From Hymenobacter yonginensis (GTDB lineage Bacteria; Bacteroidota; Bacteroidia; Cytophagales; Hymenobacteraceae), in assembly GCF_027625995.1 (NCBI RefSeq), contig NZ_CP115396.1, positions 3,100,001 through 3,164,000 of the forward strand: a DNA stretch of 64,000 nt, read 5' to 3'. The position numbers were made by a program, and so were the translations under genes. Under the pieces are notes generated by a model. It did no database searches. It worked only from the letters and a program-made list of their open reading frames with translations, and had not been told where the DNA came from. This document shows positions 1 through 8,103 of this stretch, in pieces. Numbering within the stretch: the first letter of the stretch is position 1; each line of letters opens with the position of its first letter.

Positions 1-1
1 C

Positions 2-607
2 ACCAGTGCCGTCCAGGCGGCCGAAGTCCTGCGCACCCAGTCCGTGGATTTGCTGTTTCTGGACGTGGAGATGCCTTTGATGTCGGGCATCGACCTGCTC
101 CGTACGCTGCAGAACCCACCCCTGGTGGTGCTCATCACCAGCAGCCAGCAGTACGCCGTCGAGGCCTTCGAGCACGATGTGGTCGACTATCTGGTGAAGC
201 CCATCAGCTATGCCCGGTTCCTGAAAGCCTCGCAGCGCGCCCTGGAACTGGCCACTACCCGCTCCGAGCCCGAAGCCGCCACGGCCACCGAAACCGCCGA
301 TTTCACCTTCATGAAGGTGGATACCAAGCTAGTGAAGGTCATTTTTGATGAAGTGCGCTACGTAGAGGCCCTCGGCGACTACGTGCACGTGGTGACGGGA
401 CAGAGCAAGCTCATCGTGTACAGCACCATGAAAGCGGTGGAAGAGAAGTTTCCGGCCGGCCTTTTCGTACGGGTGCACCGCTCGTTTATCGTCAACCTGA
501 AACGCGTCCAGGCCATCGAGGACAACTCCATCATCATTGATGGCAAGCACATTCCCATCGGCCAGACTTACACGCGCGACGTATTTCAGCGGCTCAATAA
601 GTTCTAG
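2..607 (+). CDS. LytTR-family response regulator (5' end outside window)
   Basis: This is the C-terminal part of a two-component response regulator that binds DNA through a LytTR domain. The open frame runs in from the window edge, so the start is missing. The receiver domain shows the phospho-acceptor aspartate in 'FLDVEMP' (about positions 53-76), the conserved Thr/Ser region 'LITSS' and the switch lysine in 'YLVKP'. From about position 302 to the stop a typical LytTR domain follows ('EVRYVEALGDYVHV', 'RVHRSFIVNL'). Family knowledge: the partner is usually a membrane histidine kinase of the LytS/YehU type encoded immediately upstream, which cannot be seen here. The target genes are unknown. 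Confidence 0.93.
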   Translation, partial: TSAVQAAEVLRTQSVDLLFLDVEMPLMSGIDLLRTLQNPPLVVLITSSQQYAVEAFEHDVVDYLVKPISYARFLKASQRALELATTRSEPEAATATETADFTFMKVDTKLVKVIFDEVRYVEALGDYVHVVTGQSKLIVYSTMKAVEEKFPAGLFVRVHRSFIVNLKRVQAIEDNSIIIDGKHIPIGQTYTRDVFQRLNKF

Positions 608-643
608 CGCCGCTTCTGTTCACTGTACTTGGTTTGGCCAGCC

Positions 644-1264
644 GTGCACACCTGCCGTTTCTTTGCTCTACTTCTGCTGACCGCCTTGCTAGCGGCCCTG
701 CCACGGGCTACCCGCGCCCAAACGGCCGGCGACACCATCAGCGTGGAGTGTCCACCGGCACGTCTTGTAGAGCTGTGCGTGGAGCTGGACGCCCGCGCTT
801 CCGTCGACACGGCCGCCGGGCCTCTTAGCTACCGCTGGCTGATGGGAGATGGCACCACCCTTACCGGTGCCACCGTAGCGCATTGCTACGCCGAGCGCCG
901 CCGCTACACCGTGCAGCTGGACGTGGTAGACGAGAAAACCGGCGAAGTACGGGCCGCGGAAAAGCTCATTCCCGTTGATTTCACCCAGGAAATTGTCCTC
1001 AATTTCAAAGCCTCGCCAGCTAATGGCCACGTAGGCCAGCGGCTCACATTCGATGCGCTGGACTCGCAGCTGCCGCTTTGCGAGAATGTGATAGTGCTAT
1101 GGGATTTCCGGGACGGTACGGTGGCGAATGGTCGCCGGGTAGAGCACTCCTTCCGTCGCCCCGGCAACTACATCGTAAGAATGGCCCTGCGCGGCAACGG
1201 CCCCGACACCTGCCCCGACAGCCACTGCGTCACCCGGCAGGTAAGCATCCTGATCGAACCATAA
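644..1264 (+). CDS. Secreted PKD-domain protein
   Basis: Exported protein of about 206 residues. A hydrophobic signal peptide ('FALLLLTALLAALP') ends in an A-Q type cleavage region. Two PKD-like beta-sandwich domains follow: one containing 'YRWLMGDGTTL...HCYAERRRYTVQLDVVD' (residues about 35-110) and one containing 'VLWDFRDGT...HSFRRPGNYIVRMAL' (about 120-205). Both have the W-x-F/M-G/R-D-G and H-x-Y/F-x-x-x-G/R-x-Y patterns of the family. PKD domains are non-catalytic and mediate extracellular binding. The GTG at 644 gives a compact signal peptide; a TTG at 629 is possible. It follows the regulator by a few tens of bases and may be co-transcribed. Ligand unknown. Confidence 0.8.
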   Translation: MHTCRFFALLLLTALLAALPRATRAQTAGDTISVECPPARLVELCVELDARASVDTAAGPLSYRWLMGDGTTLTGATVAHCYAERRRYTVQLDVVDEKTGEVRAAEKLIPVDFTQEIVLNFKASPANGHVGQRLTFDALDSQLPLCENVIVLWDFRDGTVANGRRVEHSFRRPGNYIVRMALRGNGPDTCPDSHCVTRQVSILIEP

Positions 1265-1452
1265 TCCCTTCATTAAAAGTAATTTACAGACCATTTTTAC
1301 AGTGTACGTATCGTACACAGGGGGCCATGCATACTATTGAATAACAATATATTTCAATAATATGCTTTTAACACTGCACTTATCTAATAAACAATTGCTT
1401 TATTTGCGTACCCAAACAACTCACACCGTCTGTTTGCTCTTACGCACTCCCT

Positions 1453-1854
1453 ATGAAAAGCCTCTTTGCCATTCTGTTAGCTGGCAGCCTTAGCGCTGCG
1501 TCGTTCTCCGTTCAGGCTCAACAAGCCTCCGACCGGCTGCGGGCCGAAGCCATGGAAAACACCCGCCTGCTGGCCAATCGGATTGCGCTGGATGATGCCC
1601 GCTCCGTACGGGTCCGCCAGCTGACGTACGACCGACTGGTGCAGGAAAGCCAGATTGCGACCATGTACGGCGACGATCCGGCAATGCGCCAGAACAAATT
1701 GCGCGTAGTAGAAGAAGAATACACGGCAAAGCTCAAAGACCTGCTGACCTCGGTGCAGTTCGACCGGTATAAGGCGCTGGTAGCGGCCGGCACGGCTCCC
1801 GCTTCCCGGCATACTGCCTCGGTGCTCAACGCCTCGGCCACCTCGCCCAAGTAA
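1453..1854 (+). CDS. Small secreted helical protein, function unknown
   Basis: A 133-residue protein with a clear signal peptide (MKSLFAILLAG..., cleavage after about residue 22, 'VQAQQ'). The mature part is charged and predicted helical, with a long Arg/Glu-rich segment around residues 30-100 ('RVRQLTYDRLVQESQ', 'VVEEEYTAKLKDLLTSVQF'). The ending 'LTSVQFDRYKAL' resembles the LTxxQ-type periplasmic helical proteins (Spy/CpxP-like), but the motif is not exact, so this is only suggestive. It is probably monocistronic: 188 AT-rich bases lie upstream and a strong terminator hairpin follows at 1881. No enzymatic motif is visible. Confidence 0.75.
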   Translation: MKSLFAILLAGSLSAASFSVQAQQASDRLRAEAMENTRLLANRIALDDARSVRVRQLTYDRLVQESQIATMYGDDPAMRQNKLRVVEEEYTAKLKDLLTSVQFDRYKALVAAGTAPASRHTASVLNASATSPK

Positions 1855-1880
1855 CCTACTCCACACTGCTACCTGCTACA

Positions 1881-1922
1881 CGAGCAGGGGGTGTAGCCAG
1901 CTACATCCCCTGCTCGTTTTTG
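1881..1922 (+). terminator. Rho-independent terminator after the small secreted protein gene
   Basis: Near-perfect 16-bp stem (1881-1896 with 1901-1916) with a 4-base loop, followed by a T-run. It lies 27 bases after the stop codon at 1854. Confidence 0.85.
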
Positions 1923-2059
1923 TTTGCGTCTACGCAGCAACTGATTCAACATTGAGTACTGAGTAATAAGCAAGCTGTATCTACAGTTCGCTCAACAACC
2001 TGCTTGGCATTGCTTTAACAAGCACCTAAACACCCAGCACTTAGGCCTGACCACTTAGG

Positions 2060-3589
2060 CTATACCAGCTTTTTGTCCTGCTCAGCATTGTATAGTGCTG
2101 TCGTCTGCAGAATGTCCAGCGTAATCTGCCACAGCTGCTCGTAAGGCACAATTTCGATTTCAGCGAAGGCCTCGCCGGGAGGTGGCGATGACTGCAGCTT
2201 CTTCAGTATCGCCTCGCCCTTTTTGCGGCTGGTTACCGGGTTGAATTCCTCCTTAACCACAATTGCCAGCAGCCGGAAAAACAGCTGGCTTCGCACGTTG
2301 CCGGTTTCCCGCAGGTACCGCTGCTGGTATTTGCGCAGGCTTTCCAGCCGGGTAAGGATGTTTTCCAGGTCGCGCTGGCGCAGAAAGTGCAGAAACTGCA
2401 GAATCAGCACCGCCACGTTGTAGCCCTGTTTGTCGCGGCTGTGGTCGGGCACGGTTTGCACAAACGTGGTAAAGTTGCGCATCCGCAGCGGCGACAGTTC
2501 TGGCCGCACAAACTGCAGGTACGCCATGTACAGGTCCCAGCGTTGCTGGGCCACAGGCTGTTGCTTGTCGAAGTACACGTTTTTGCGGGCAGTACCCAGT
2601 AGTTCCAGTGCCTGCCCATACTGCCCGGCATGAATGGCCAGCAGCAGATAGATTTCCAGGTAATACAGCCAGTTGACCGAGGAGTGGTGAAACTCCTTGG
2701 CATGAAGCTCTGCCAGCCGCAGGCCACTTTCCACTTTCCGGCTCCGGAAGTGTGCGTACACGCTCATGTATGCGTTGTAACGCTTATCAAAGCGCTTGTT
2801 GTTGATCTTGCCCTTTTCCAGCAAGCGGGTTGTCTTACTGGTTACCTCTATTATTTCCTGATAATTACCTACCAGCTCCTCCTTGATGAGCTGTGCCCTA
2901 TAGTGATAGTGGAACGTGATGAATGTACCCGCGGCTTTGTAGAGCTCTGCCAGTTTCAGTACCACAGCATCCATCTTATCCAAGACCGTGCGCCGGCTGC
3001 GCACGTTGTAGGCTACCATCCCTTTCACGTCCCAGTACAGCTGCGCAGCCTCTTCCTCGATTACCAGTGTTTTCTTGCTTTTATCCAACAGCAGCCGGTT
3101 GGCTTGGTAGCGGGCGGGCATTCGGATATCCGCGTATATGCCGCGCAATAGCTGCCCGAACAGCACCACGTATTGCGTCATTTCGTGGGTTTGCGCCAAA
3201 CGCTGGCCCTTTCTGCTCAACGATTCAGCGGCCTTCAGCTCTCCCTCCGAGTACAGAACACTCACCTGCATATACAGATTAAGCACCTGATATTCATATC
3301 GCCGCGACACCAGATGGCGGCTGTCGGTTTCATCCAGGAAATACAGGTGATTAAGCAGTTTCTGCTGAACCCTCGACTTCAGCTTGCGAAACGCGGCGTA
3401 CCGGGTCTGGTCTGCTTTGCCATATAAGGTCTTGACGATTTGCTGCTGCGACTTCGGTTGGCCATTCACCAATTGTTGCACCAGCTGCATTTCCTTGTTG
3501 GAAGAATGACGGGCCGTAAAGTCAAGCAACGGAAGTACTTTCAGCTTCCTGTCTGTCACAATACGGGCCAAATTTATCAGTTCATCCAT
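2060..3589 (-). CDS. Large helical-repeat protein, function unknown
   Basis: A 509-residue protein with no signal peptide or membrane segment. It appears almost entirely alpha-helical with TPR-like spacing of large and small residues (e.g. 'GYNVAVLILQFLHFLRQ', 'LYYLEIYLLLAIHAGQYGQALELLGTA'). The first 90 residues form a distinct basic region ('YAAFRKLKSRVQQKLLNHLYFLD') that could be a small nucleic-acid- or protein-binding domain; no classical HTH can be assigned by eye. It is divergent from the repeat-peptide gene at 3960 across a 370-base AT-rich intergenic region. Similar uncharacterised proteins are, to my recollection, common in Hymenobacter and Spirosoma. A regulator or scaffold role is inference. 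Confidence 0.85.
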   Translation of the reverse strand: MDELINLARIVTDRKLKVLPLLDFTARHSSNKEMQLVQQLVNGQPKSQQQIVKTLYGKADQTRYAAFRKLKSRVQQKLLNHLYFLDETDSRHLVSRRYEYQVLNLYMQVSVLYSEGELKAAESLSRKGQRLAQTHEMTQYVVLFGQLLRGIYADIRMPARYQANRLLLDKSKKTLVIEEEAAQLYWDVKGMVAYNVRSRRTVLDKMDAVVLKLAELYKAAGTFITFHYHYRAQLIKEELVGNYQEIIEVTSKTTRLLEKGKINNKRFDKRYNAYMSVYAHFRSRKVESGLRLAELHAKEFHHSSVNWLYYLEIYLLLAIHAGQYGQALELLGTARKNVYFDKQQPVAQQRWDLYMAYLQFVRPELSPLRMRNFTTFVQTVPDHSRDKQGYNVAVLILQFLHFLRQRDLENILTRLESLRKYQQRYLRETGNVRSQLFFRLLAIVVKEEFNPVTSRKKGEAILKKLQSSPPPGEAFAEIEIVPYEQLWQITLDILQTTALYNAEQDKKLV

Positions 3590-3959
3590 CAGTAAAACGC
3601 CTTATACAGGTTCTTATCGTTATTTTTCAGATTGACTACTCCACGAAATTACTGTCACAAAACAACACAGTTTTTCCTTTACTGCCACTACTATCCTGTT
3701 GGACATTTGTAGTGGTGAAATATGTTTTTTTTAATCGAAAAATGTCACACTTTGACTGAATTTCAACACAGAATTAAGCCCGGTCAGACTTATCAGCAAC
3801 AACGCAGCAGGCCTATGCCAGAAAATACAATGTAATTAAACATATTTTTTATACATATTATACCAATCACTTTTCCGCAAATACTGTCCTTTACGTGGCT
3901 TGATCCAGCGCCCACCTTTGTGTCAATCAATCACTTGAAACACACAAAACCCAAGCGCC
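3590..3959. other. AT-rich divergent intergenic region with two promoter-like sites and a micro-ORF
   Basis: 370 bases, much more AT-rich than the surroundings. On the + strand CCTTTAC at 3676-3682 is followed after 19 bases by GACATTTG (3702-3709). A second site with CCTTTAC ending at 3894 and CACCTTTG (3913-3920) lies before the repeat-peptide gene. Downstream of the first site an ATG at 3722 opens a 37-codon frame ending at 3835 (MFFLIEKCHT...). It is too short to call as a gene but starts 12 bases after the -7-like box. The promoter of the minus-strand gene at 3589 must also lie here. Confidence 0.5.
3885..3920 (+). promoter_or_regulatory. Promoter-like element before the repeat-peptide gene
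   Basis: TGTCCTTTAC (3885-3894), an 18-base spacer, then CACCTTTG (3913-3920), a one-mismatch version of the Bacteroidetes -7 box TAnnTTTG. The same 10-base upstream element with the identical 18-base spacing recurs at 8311-8346 before another small gene. The start codon is 39 bases downstream. Confidence 0.5.
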
Positions 3960-4241
3960 ATGCTAGAATTAATCGCCCTCGCCCTGCTCCAGTTTTCGAG
4001 CTTCACCACTGAGTTCTCCGGCGGCATCCGTCCCGCAAACTCCCCCACGATGACGATGGCTGCCGACCACGGCACCGGCGGCTGGACGGGTATCGACGCT
4101 GACCACGGCACTGGCGGCTGGACGGGCATTGACGCTGACCACGGCACCGGCGGCTGGACGGGTATCGACGCTGACCATGGCACTGGCGGCTGGACGGGCA
4201 TTGACGCTGACCACGGCACTGGCGGCTGGGTTGGTCGCTAA
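3960..4241 (+). CDS. Tandem-repeat small peptide (five copies of a 12-residue unit)
   Basis: A 93-residue product with a 35-residue leader (MLELIALALLQFSSF..., partly hydrophobic, then 'GGIRPANSPTMTMAA'). Four perfect copies of DHGTGGWTGIDA follow, then a fifth cut to DHGTGGWVGR. There is no Cys or Lys in the repeats; each unit has one Trp, two Thr and two or three acidic or His residues. The leader/repeat organisation recalls multi-copy peptide precursors (secreted pheromone-like or modified peptides), but no modification enzyme or protease is adjacent. A structural low-complexity protein is the alternative. It is followed after 89 bases, without a terminator, by a peptide-type ABC import operon. 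I do not recognise the family. Confidence 0.65.
   Translation: MLELIALALLQFSSFTTEFSGGIRPANSPTMTMAADHGTGGWTGIDADHGTGGWTGIDADHGTGGWTGIDADHGTGGWTGIDADHGTGGWVGR
4065..4238 (+). repeat. 36-bp in-frame tandem repeat, 4.8 units
   Basis: Units begin at 4065, 4101, 4137, 4173 and 4209. Units 1 and 3 share the synonymous choices ACC and GGTATC, and units 2 and 4 share ACT and GGCATT. The array therefore grew by duplication of a 72-bp double unit. The few differences between units in these bases are synonymous, apart from the altered end of the last unit. Confidence 0.97.
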
Positions 4242-4330
4242 GCTAAGCGGCAACCAAGCGTGTGCGGTAGTCGCTACCACAAATTTCCTGGCTAACTTGC
4301 CTGTCGGGAAACTCTGCCGGCGATGCGCAC

Positions 4331-6061
4331 ATGAAGTCTATACTGTCCGGGGTATTGCTACTGCTTACAGGTTGGTACGGATTGGTTAGCTGCGACTCAG
4401 CAGCCAAGCCATCGGCAGCCATTCGTATTCGCTGGGCCGACGATCCACGCTCGCTTGACCCGCTGGCGGTGCCTACCCCGCAAGCCACGGAAGTTCTTAA
4501 CCTCTTGCACTGCAGCTTGCTCATGGGCGAGCCCGACAAGCAGCAGATAGTCCCGTGGCTCGCCGACTCGCTACCACGCATCGAGCAACAGGGGCCGCTT
4601 ACGTTGCTGCATTACCGCCTTCGGCCAGAGGCTACCTGGGACAACGGCACGCCGGTACTGGCGCAGGATGTAGCCTTCACGCTCCGTCTGCTGAATTGCC
4701 CCGGGCTCCCAACCGAGCTTTCCCGCCTCCAGTACGGCGACATTCTCGATATCCGGCTGGATGCATCAGACCCGCGGCGCTTTACGCTGGTTCGCGCCAG
4801 CTCTTCGCTGGATATGGTGCTGGCCTCTGGCGACTATTCCATCGTGCCGGAATATGCGCTGGATCCGGCAGGGCAGCTACGCGCTGTTCCGCTTGCGCTA
4901 CTGAAAACCGATACCGTTGCGGCCATCCGGCAATATCCGGCCATCCGGGCTTTTGCGACCCGTTACCGCCAGGCCCAGCTCGGCCAGCACCCGGAACGCC
5001 TGCCAGGCTGCGGCCCCTATACAGTGGCCGCGTGGCGCCCAAACCAGTATTTGCGCCTTCAGCGCAAAGCCAACTGGTGGGCCAACCGCCTGTCCCGGCC
5101 CGGCAGCTGGCTGCAAGCAAAGGCTGCACAGCTCGAATACCGCGTCATTCCGGATGATGCCACCGCTACTCTGGCCCTACGCAGAGGGAACCTGGATTTG
5201 TACCCGATGCCATCGGCCCGCATATTCACGCAGCTGAAGAACTCAGCCGACAGCACCCGCCTGACCTTCGCCACGGCCGACACCTACGAGTCGACGATGG
5301 CGGGCTTCAACACCCAGCACGCATTTCTGCGCGATGCCGCAACGCGCCGCGCACTCACGCTGCTGTTTGATGTTCCGAGGCTGATTCAGGCTACTCAGCC
5401 TGGGCTGGCTTACCGCAGCCCCAGCCTGATTTCACCACGGGATAAGCAGGCGTTCAACGACAGCCTGGCTCTACCCCAATTTTCTCCCACCCAGGCGGCT
5501 GCCCTTCTGCAACAGGCGGGCTGGCAGAAACACCCCGATGGCACCTGGTGGAAAGGCCGCACGGGTCCATTGGCTTTCAGTATAAGCTACCGCAGCGAAG
5601 CCGCGGCCCACGAAACCGTGGCCCTGCAGTTCCGCGAGGCCGCCGATAAGCTGGGCATTGCCGTGCAGCTGCGCCCGACGGAAACCAGCCTGCTCCAGCA
5701 GCGCCTTGCAGCCGGCGAGGTGGAAATATTCATCCGGACGATATCAGGCAACCCGTTCGCCTATAATTTCAAGCCCATCCTGCATTCACAGGGTATTGGG
5801 CTCTTCAATTTCACCCGATTCAGCTCACCTGCCGCCGACCATTTAATAGAGGCTATAGCCACTGCAAACCGCTTGGATGTGCGCAACCAGCTGCTGCACC
5901 GTTTTCAGCGGCTTCTGCAGCAGCAGGCTCCTCTTACGATACTGTATTTCTCGCGCAACCGGGTGGTAGCTTCCCGCCGGCTGCAGCCGGTGCAGGTCAC
6001 CAGCGTGCGGCCCGGCTACAATGCCCTCCAGCTGAAACTGGCAGCCCTTCCGGTCCGGTAA
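4331..6061 (+). CDS. ABC transporter substrate-binding lipoprotein, oligopeptide/dipeptide type (SBP family 5)
   Basis: A 576-residue lipoprotein. The signal sequence ends in a lipobox-like 'GLVSC' with Cys22 as the acylation site. The body matches the DppA/OppA family: 'IRWADDPRSLDPLAV' near the N-terminus, 'YRLRPEATWDNGTPVLAQDVAFTLRLL' (the family signature region), 'GCGPYTVAAWRPNQYLRLQRKANWW', and a C-terminal 'PILHSQGIGLFNFTRFSSPAAD'. These proteins capture peptides (sometimes nickel or sugars) at the membrane and hand them to a DppBC-type permease, here encoded directly downstream. Substrate cannot be read from sequence. The repeat-peptide gene upstream makes a peptide ligand an attractive inference. 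Confidence 0.9.
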   Translation: MKSILSGVLLLLTGWYGLVSCDSAAKPSAAIRIRWADDPRSLDPLAVPTPQATEVLNLLHCSLLMGEPDKQQIVPWLADSLPRIEQQGPLTLLHYRLRPEATWDNGTPVLAQDVAFTLRLLNCPGLPTELSRLQYGDILDIRLDASDPRRFTLVRASSSLDMVLASGDYSIVPEYALDPAGQLRAVPLALLKTDTVAAIRQYPAIRAFATRYRQAQLGQHPERLPGCGPYTVAAWRPNQYLRLQRKANWWANRLSRPGSWLQAKAAQLEYRVIPDDATATLALRRGNLDLYPMPSARIFTQLKNSADSTRLTFATADTYESTMAGFNTQHAFLRDAATRRALTLLFDVPRLIQATQPGLAYRSPSLISPRDKQAFNDSLALPQFSPTQAAALLQQAGWQKHPDGTWWKGRTGPLAFSISYRSEAAAHETVALQFREAADKLGIAVQLRPTETSLLQQRLAAGEVEIFIRTISGNPFAYNFKPILHSQGIGLFNFTRFSSPAADHLIEAIATANRLDVRNQLLHRFQRLLQQQAPLTILYFSRNRVVASRRLQPVQVTSVRPGYNALQLKLAALPVR

Positions 6062-6064
6062 CGT

Positions 6065-7117
6065 ATGCTGGGGCGCTTGGGTATCCGGCTGGGCCGGCAG
6101 CTGCTGGTAATGTGGGGCATTCTCACACTGCTGTTTCTGCTCACCCGGACGCTGCCCGAAGAGCAGCAGTTGTTGGCGCGCTTCGGTGGCATACCTACGG
6201 GCGCGGCTCCCACCGCCCGGCAGATTCAGGCCGCCCAGCAGCAGGCCCGCCACCGGCTGGGGCTCGATTATCCGCTGTTCTACTTTTCCCGGCACAGCGC
6301 TCCGCCCACGCAGATGCTGGCGCTGCGGTGGCAATGGGAAGGCCGCCACAACCAGTACCACCACTGGCTGGCAGGGCTTTGGCACGGAAACCTGGGCTAC
6401 TCCTACCAGACCCAGGAACCGGTATTGCCTCTGCTGGCCCAGGCATTGCGCACCACGGTGCCACTTACGCTGCTGGCTCTGCTGGTGCTGGTGCTGCTTA
6501 GCGGGGCACTTGGCATAAAGCTGGCCCAGGCCCGGCGACTTGGCCCGCTCCTGACGGTGCTGTTTGCGCTGGATGCACTGCCGCTGTTTGCAGTGGCCTC
6601 GCTGCTACTGCTGCTGCTGGCCAACCCCGACTTTCTCGCGCTTTTTCCGGCTTATGGTCTGGCAGATGAGGCGGACCCGGGCAGTTCTTTGACGTATCTG
6701 AGCTATCTGGTGTTGCCGGCCGCCAGCCTAGTGCTCACCGGCATTGCCGAGCCGGCAATTCAGCTGGCTACTGCGCTGCGCCACGAGTTGCAGCAACCGT
6801 ACGTGCTGGCTGCGCGTGCCAAAGGCCTGTCGGAGCGGCAGGTGCTCTGGCGCCATACCCTGCGCAACGCCGCATTGCCCAGCCTTGTACTCTTCACCGA
6901 TCTGCTGCCCAATCTGCTGGCGGGCTCGGTGGTGGTGGAGCTTATTTTTGCTCTGCCGGGCATAGGGCGGCTGCTCGCCGAAGCCGCCACCGCCCGCGAC
7001 TATCCGGTATTGTTAGGCGGTGTGCTGCTGCTTACGGTGTTGCGTCAACTGTCGCTCTGGGTGGCAGATGGGCTGCACTACCTGCTCGACCCACGCCTTA
7101 GTCCGGCTGCCACGTGA
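6065..7117 (+). CDS. ABC transporter permease, DppB/OppB type
   Basis: A 350-residue inner-membrane protein. N-terminal 'GRLGIRLGRQLLVMWGILTLLFLLTRTLP' is the standard first helix of DppB-like permeases. It is followed by a periplasmic stretch and five further hydrophobic segments. The cytoplasmic EAA loop is clear: 'RHELQQPYVLAARAKGLSERQ...LRNAALPSLV' (residues about 240-280), the site that docks the ATPase. The start codon lies 3 bases after the stop of the binding protein, and the end overlaps the next permease by 4 bases (GTGA), so the genes are translationally coupled. Confidence 0.93.
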   Translation: MLGRLGIRLGRQLLVMWGILTLLFLLTRTLPEEQQLLARFGGIPTGAAPTARQIQAAQQQARHRLGLDYPLFYFSRHSAPPTQMLALRWQWEGRHNQYHHWLAGLWHGNLGYSYQTQEPVLPLLAQALRTTVPLTLLALLVLVLLSGALGIKLAQARRLGPLLTVLFALDALPLFAVASLLLLLLANPDFLALFPAYGLADEADPGSSLTYLSYLVLPAASLVLTGIAEPAIQLATALRHELQQPYVLAARAKGLSERQVLWRHTLRNAALPSLVLFTDLLPNLLAGSVVVELIFALPGIGRLLAEAATARDYPVLLGGVLLLTVLRQLSLWVADGLHYLLDPRLSPAAT

Positions 7118-8103
7118 AACACCAACCACCTTTCTACCGCTGGGGCCAGGGCGTAGGCTGGAGCTGGCTGCTGCTACTGCTGGCCGCAGCCCTGCTCGCC
7201 GACCTGCTACCCCTACCTGCTTTTCCGGATCTGCTGCATACGAGCGCCCCACCCCTCACGCCCGGCCACCCGCTGGGTACCGACCCGCAGGGCCACGATG
7301 TTCTGGGCAGCCTGGTGCATGGCGCGCGCACGGTGCTACTGATGAGTGTACCGGCTACGCTGCTCGCCACGCTGCTGGGCGTGGTTTTAGGCGGAGGAGC
7401 CGGCTATTGGGGCAATACCGGCCTACGGCTGCCCTTAGCGGTCCTGGTTACGGGTGGCATAATCGGGCTGCTGTACCTGCTGCTGCAGGCCCCCGCCAGC
7501 GGCTGGTCCGCTATCTGGTGGCCCGCAGTGCTGCTGAGTATCGGTGCTGGTGGGGCTGGCCTGCTGGCCCGTCGCCGGTGGTTGCAGCGTCCCGTAGCCT
7601 TGCCCATAGACACCTGGTTTTCACTAGCTATTGTGATGTTGGCCGCATTGCCACGCCTGGTAGTGGTGCTGATAGTAGCAGCTTCTATCGAGCCCAACGC
7701 CATATTCATTACCGCCCTACTGGTGGTAGTTTCGTGGCCCGTACCGGCCCGGTTGATGCGCGCCGAGACCCGCCGAATCCGGCAGCTGCCCTATCTGGAA
7801 GCGGCCCGGGCCTTGGGGCTGCCTACCTACAGCCTGCTGTTGCATCATGTGTTGCCTAACAGTTGGCGCGTGCTACGCGCATCCCTGCCTATGAATCTGG
7901 CGGTCCTGATAGGCTTGGAAACCACCCTATCTTTCTTGGGAGTGGGGCTGCCGCCGGAACTGCCAAGCTGGGGCCGGCTGCTGGCAGCCAGTCGTTTATC
8001 GCCGGACAGCTGGTGGCTTATTGTGTTTCCCGTGGCAGCCCTGGTGCTCACTGCGCTAGCTTTACGCCAAGTGCTTCCGGCCACCAAAGCCCGGAGCAAT
8101 TAA
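7114..8103 (+). CDS. ABC transporter permease, DppC/OppC type
   Basis: A 329-residue second half of the peptide-type permease pair. It starts with GTG within the 4-base overlap. The first helix is 'GWSWLLLLLAAALLADLLPL' and a DppC-type 'HPLGTDPQGHDVLGSLVHGARTVL' motif follows; this motif is characteristic of OppC/DppC. An EAA loop is present ('RRIRQLPYLEAARALGLPTYS...VLPNSW'), and the C-terminus shows 'GLETTLSFLGVGLPPELPSWGRLL'. No ATP-binding protein of the DppD/DppF type follows: the next 300 bases are non-coding and no such gene lies elsewhere in the window. The importer must use an ATPase encoded elsewhere or be incomplete. Confidence 0.93.
   Translation: MKHQPPFYRWGQGVGWSWLLLLLAAALLADLLPLPAFPDLLHTSAPPLTPGHPLGTDPQGHDVLGSLVHGARTVLLMSVPATLLATLLGVVLGGGAGYWGNTGLRLPLAVLVTGGIIGLLYLLLQAPASGWSAIWWPAVLLSIGAGGAGLLARRRWLQRPVALPIDTWFSLAIVMLAALPRLVVVLIVAASIEPNAIFITALLVVVSWPVPARLMRAETRRIRQLPYLEAARALGLPTYSLLLHHVLPNSWRVLRASLPMNLAVLIGLETTLSFLGVGLPPELPSWGRLLAASRLSPDSWWLIVFPVAALVLTALALRQVLPATKARSN

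Noticed and set aside
3923-4219. Minus-strand repetitive frame ('PWSASMPVQPPV')
   Set aside because: Complement of the 36-bp tandem repeat. The plus-strand frame has the promoter-like element and synonymous variation; the minus frame shows Met/Ile alternation caused by it.
4065-4238. CRISPR array (36-bp periodic repeats)
   Set aside because: The repeats are directly adjacent with no spacers, lie in a coding frame, and no cas gene is in the window.
3960-4241. Graspetide-type precursor (Thr and Asp in a repeated core)
   Set aside because: No ATP-grasp ligase or other modification enzyme is in the neighbourhood, and the spacing of Thr and Asp alone is not enough evidence.
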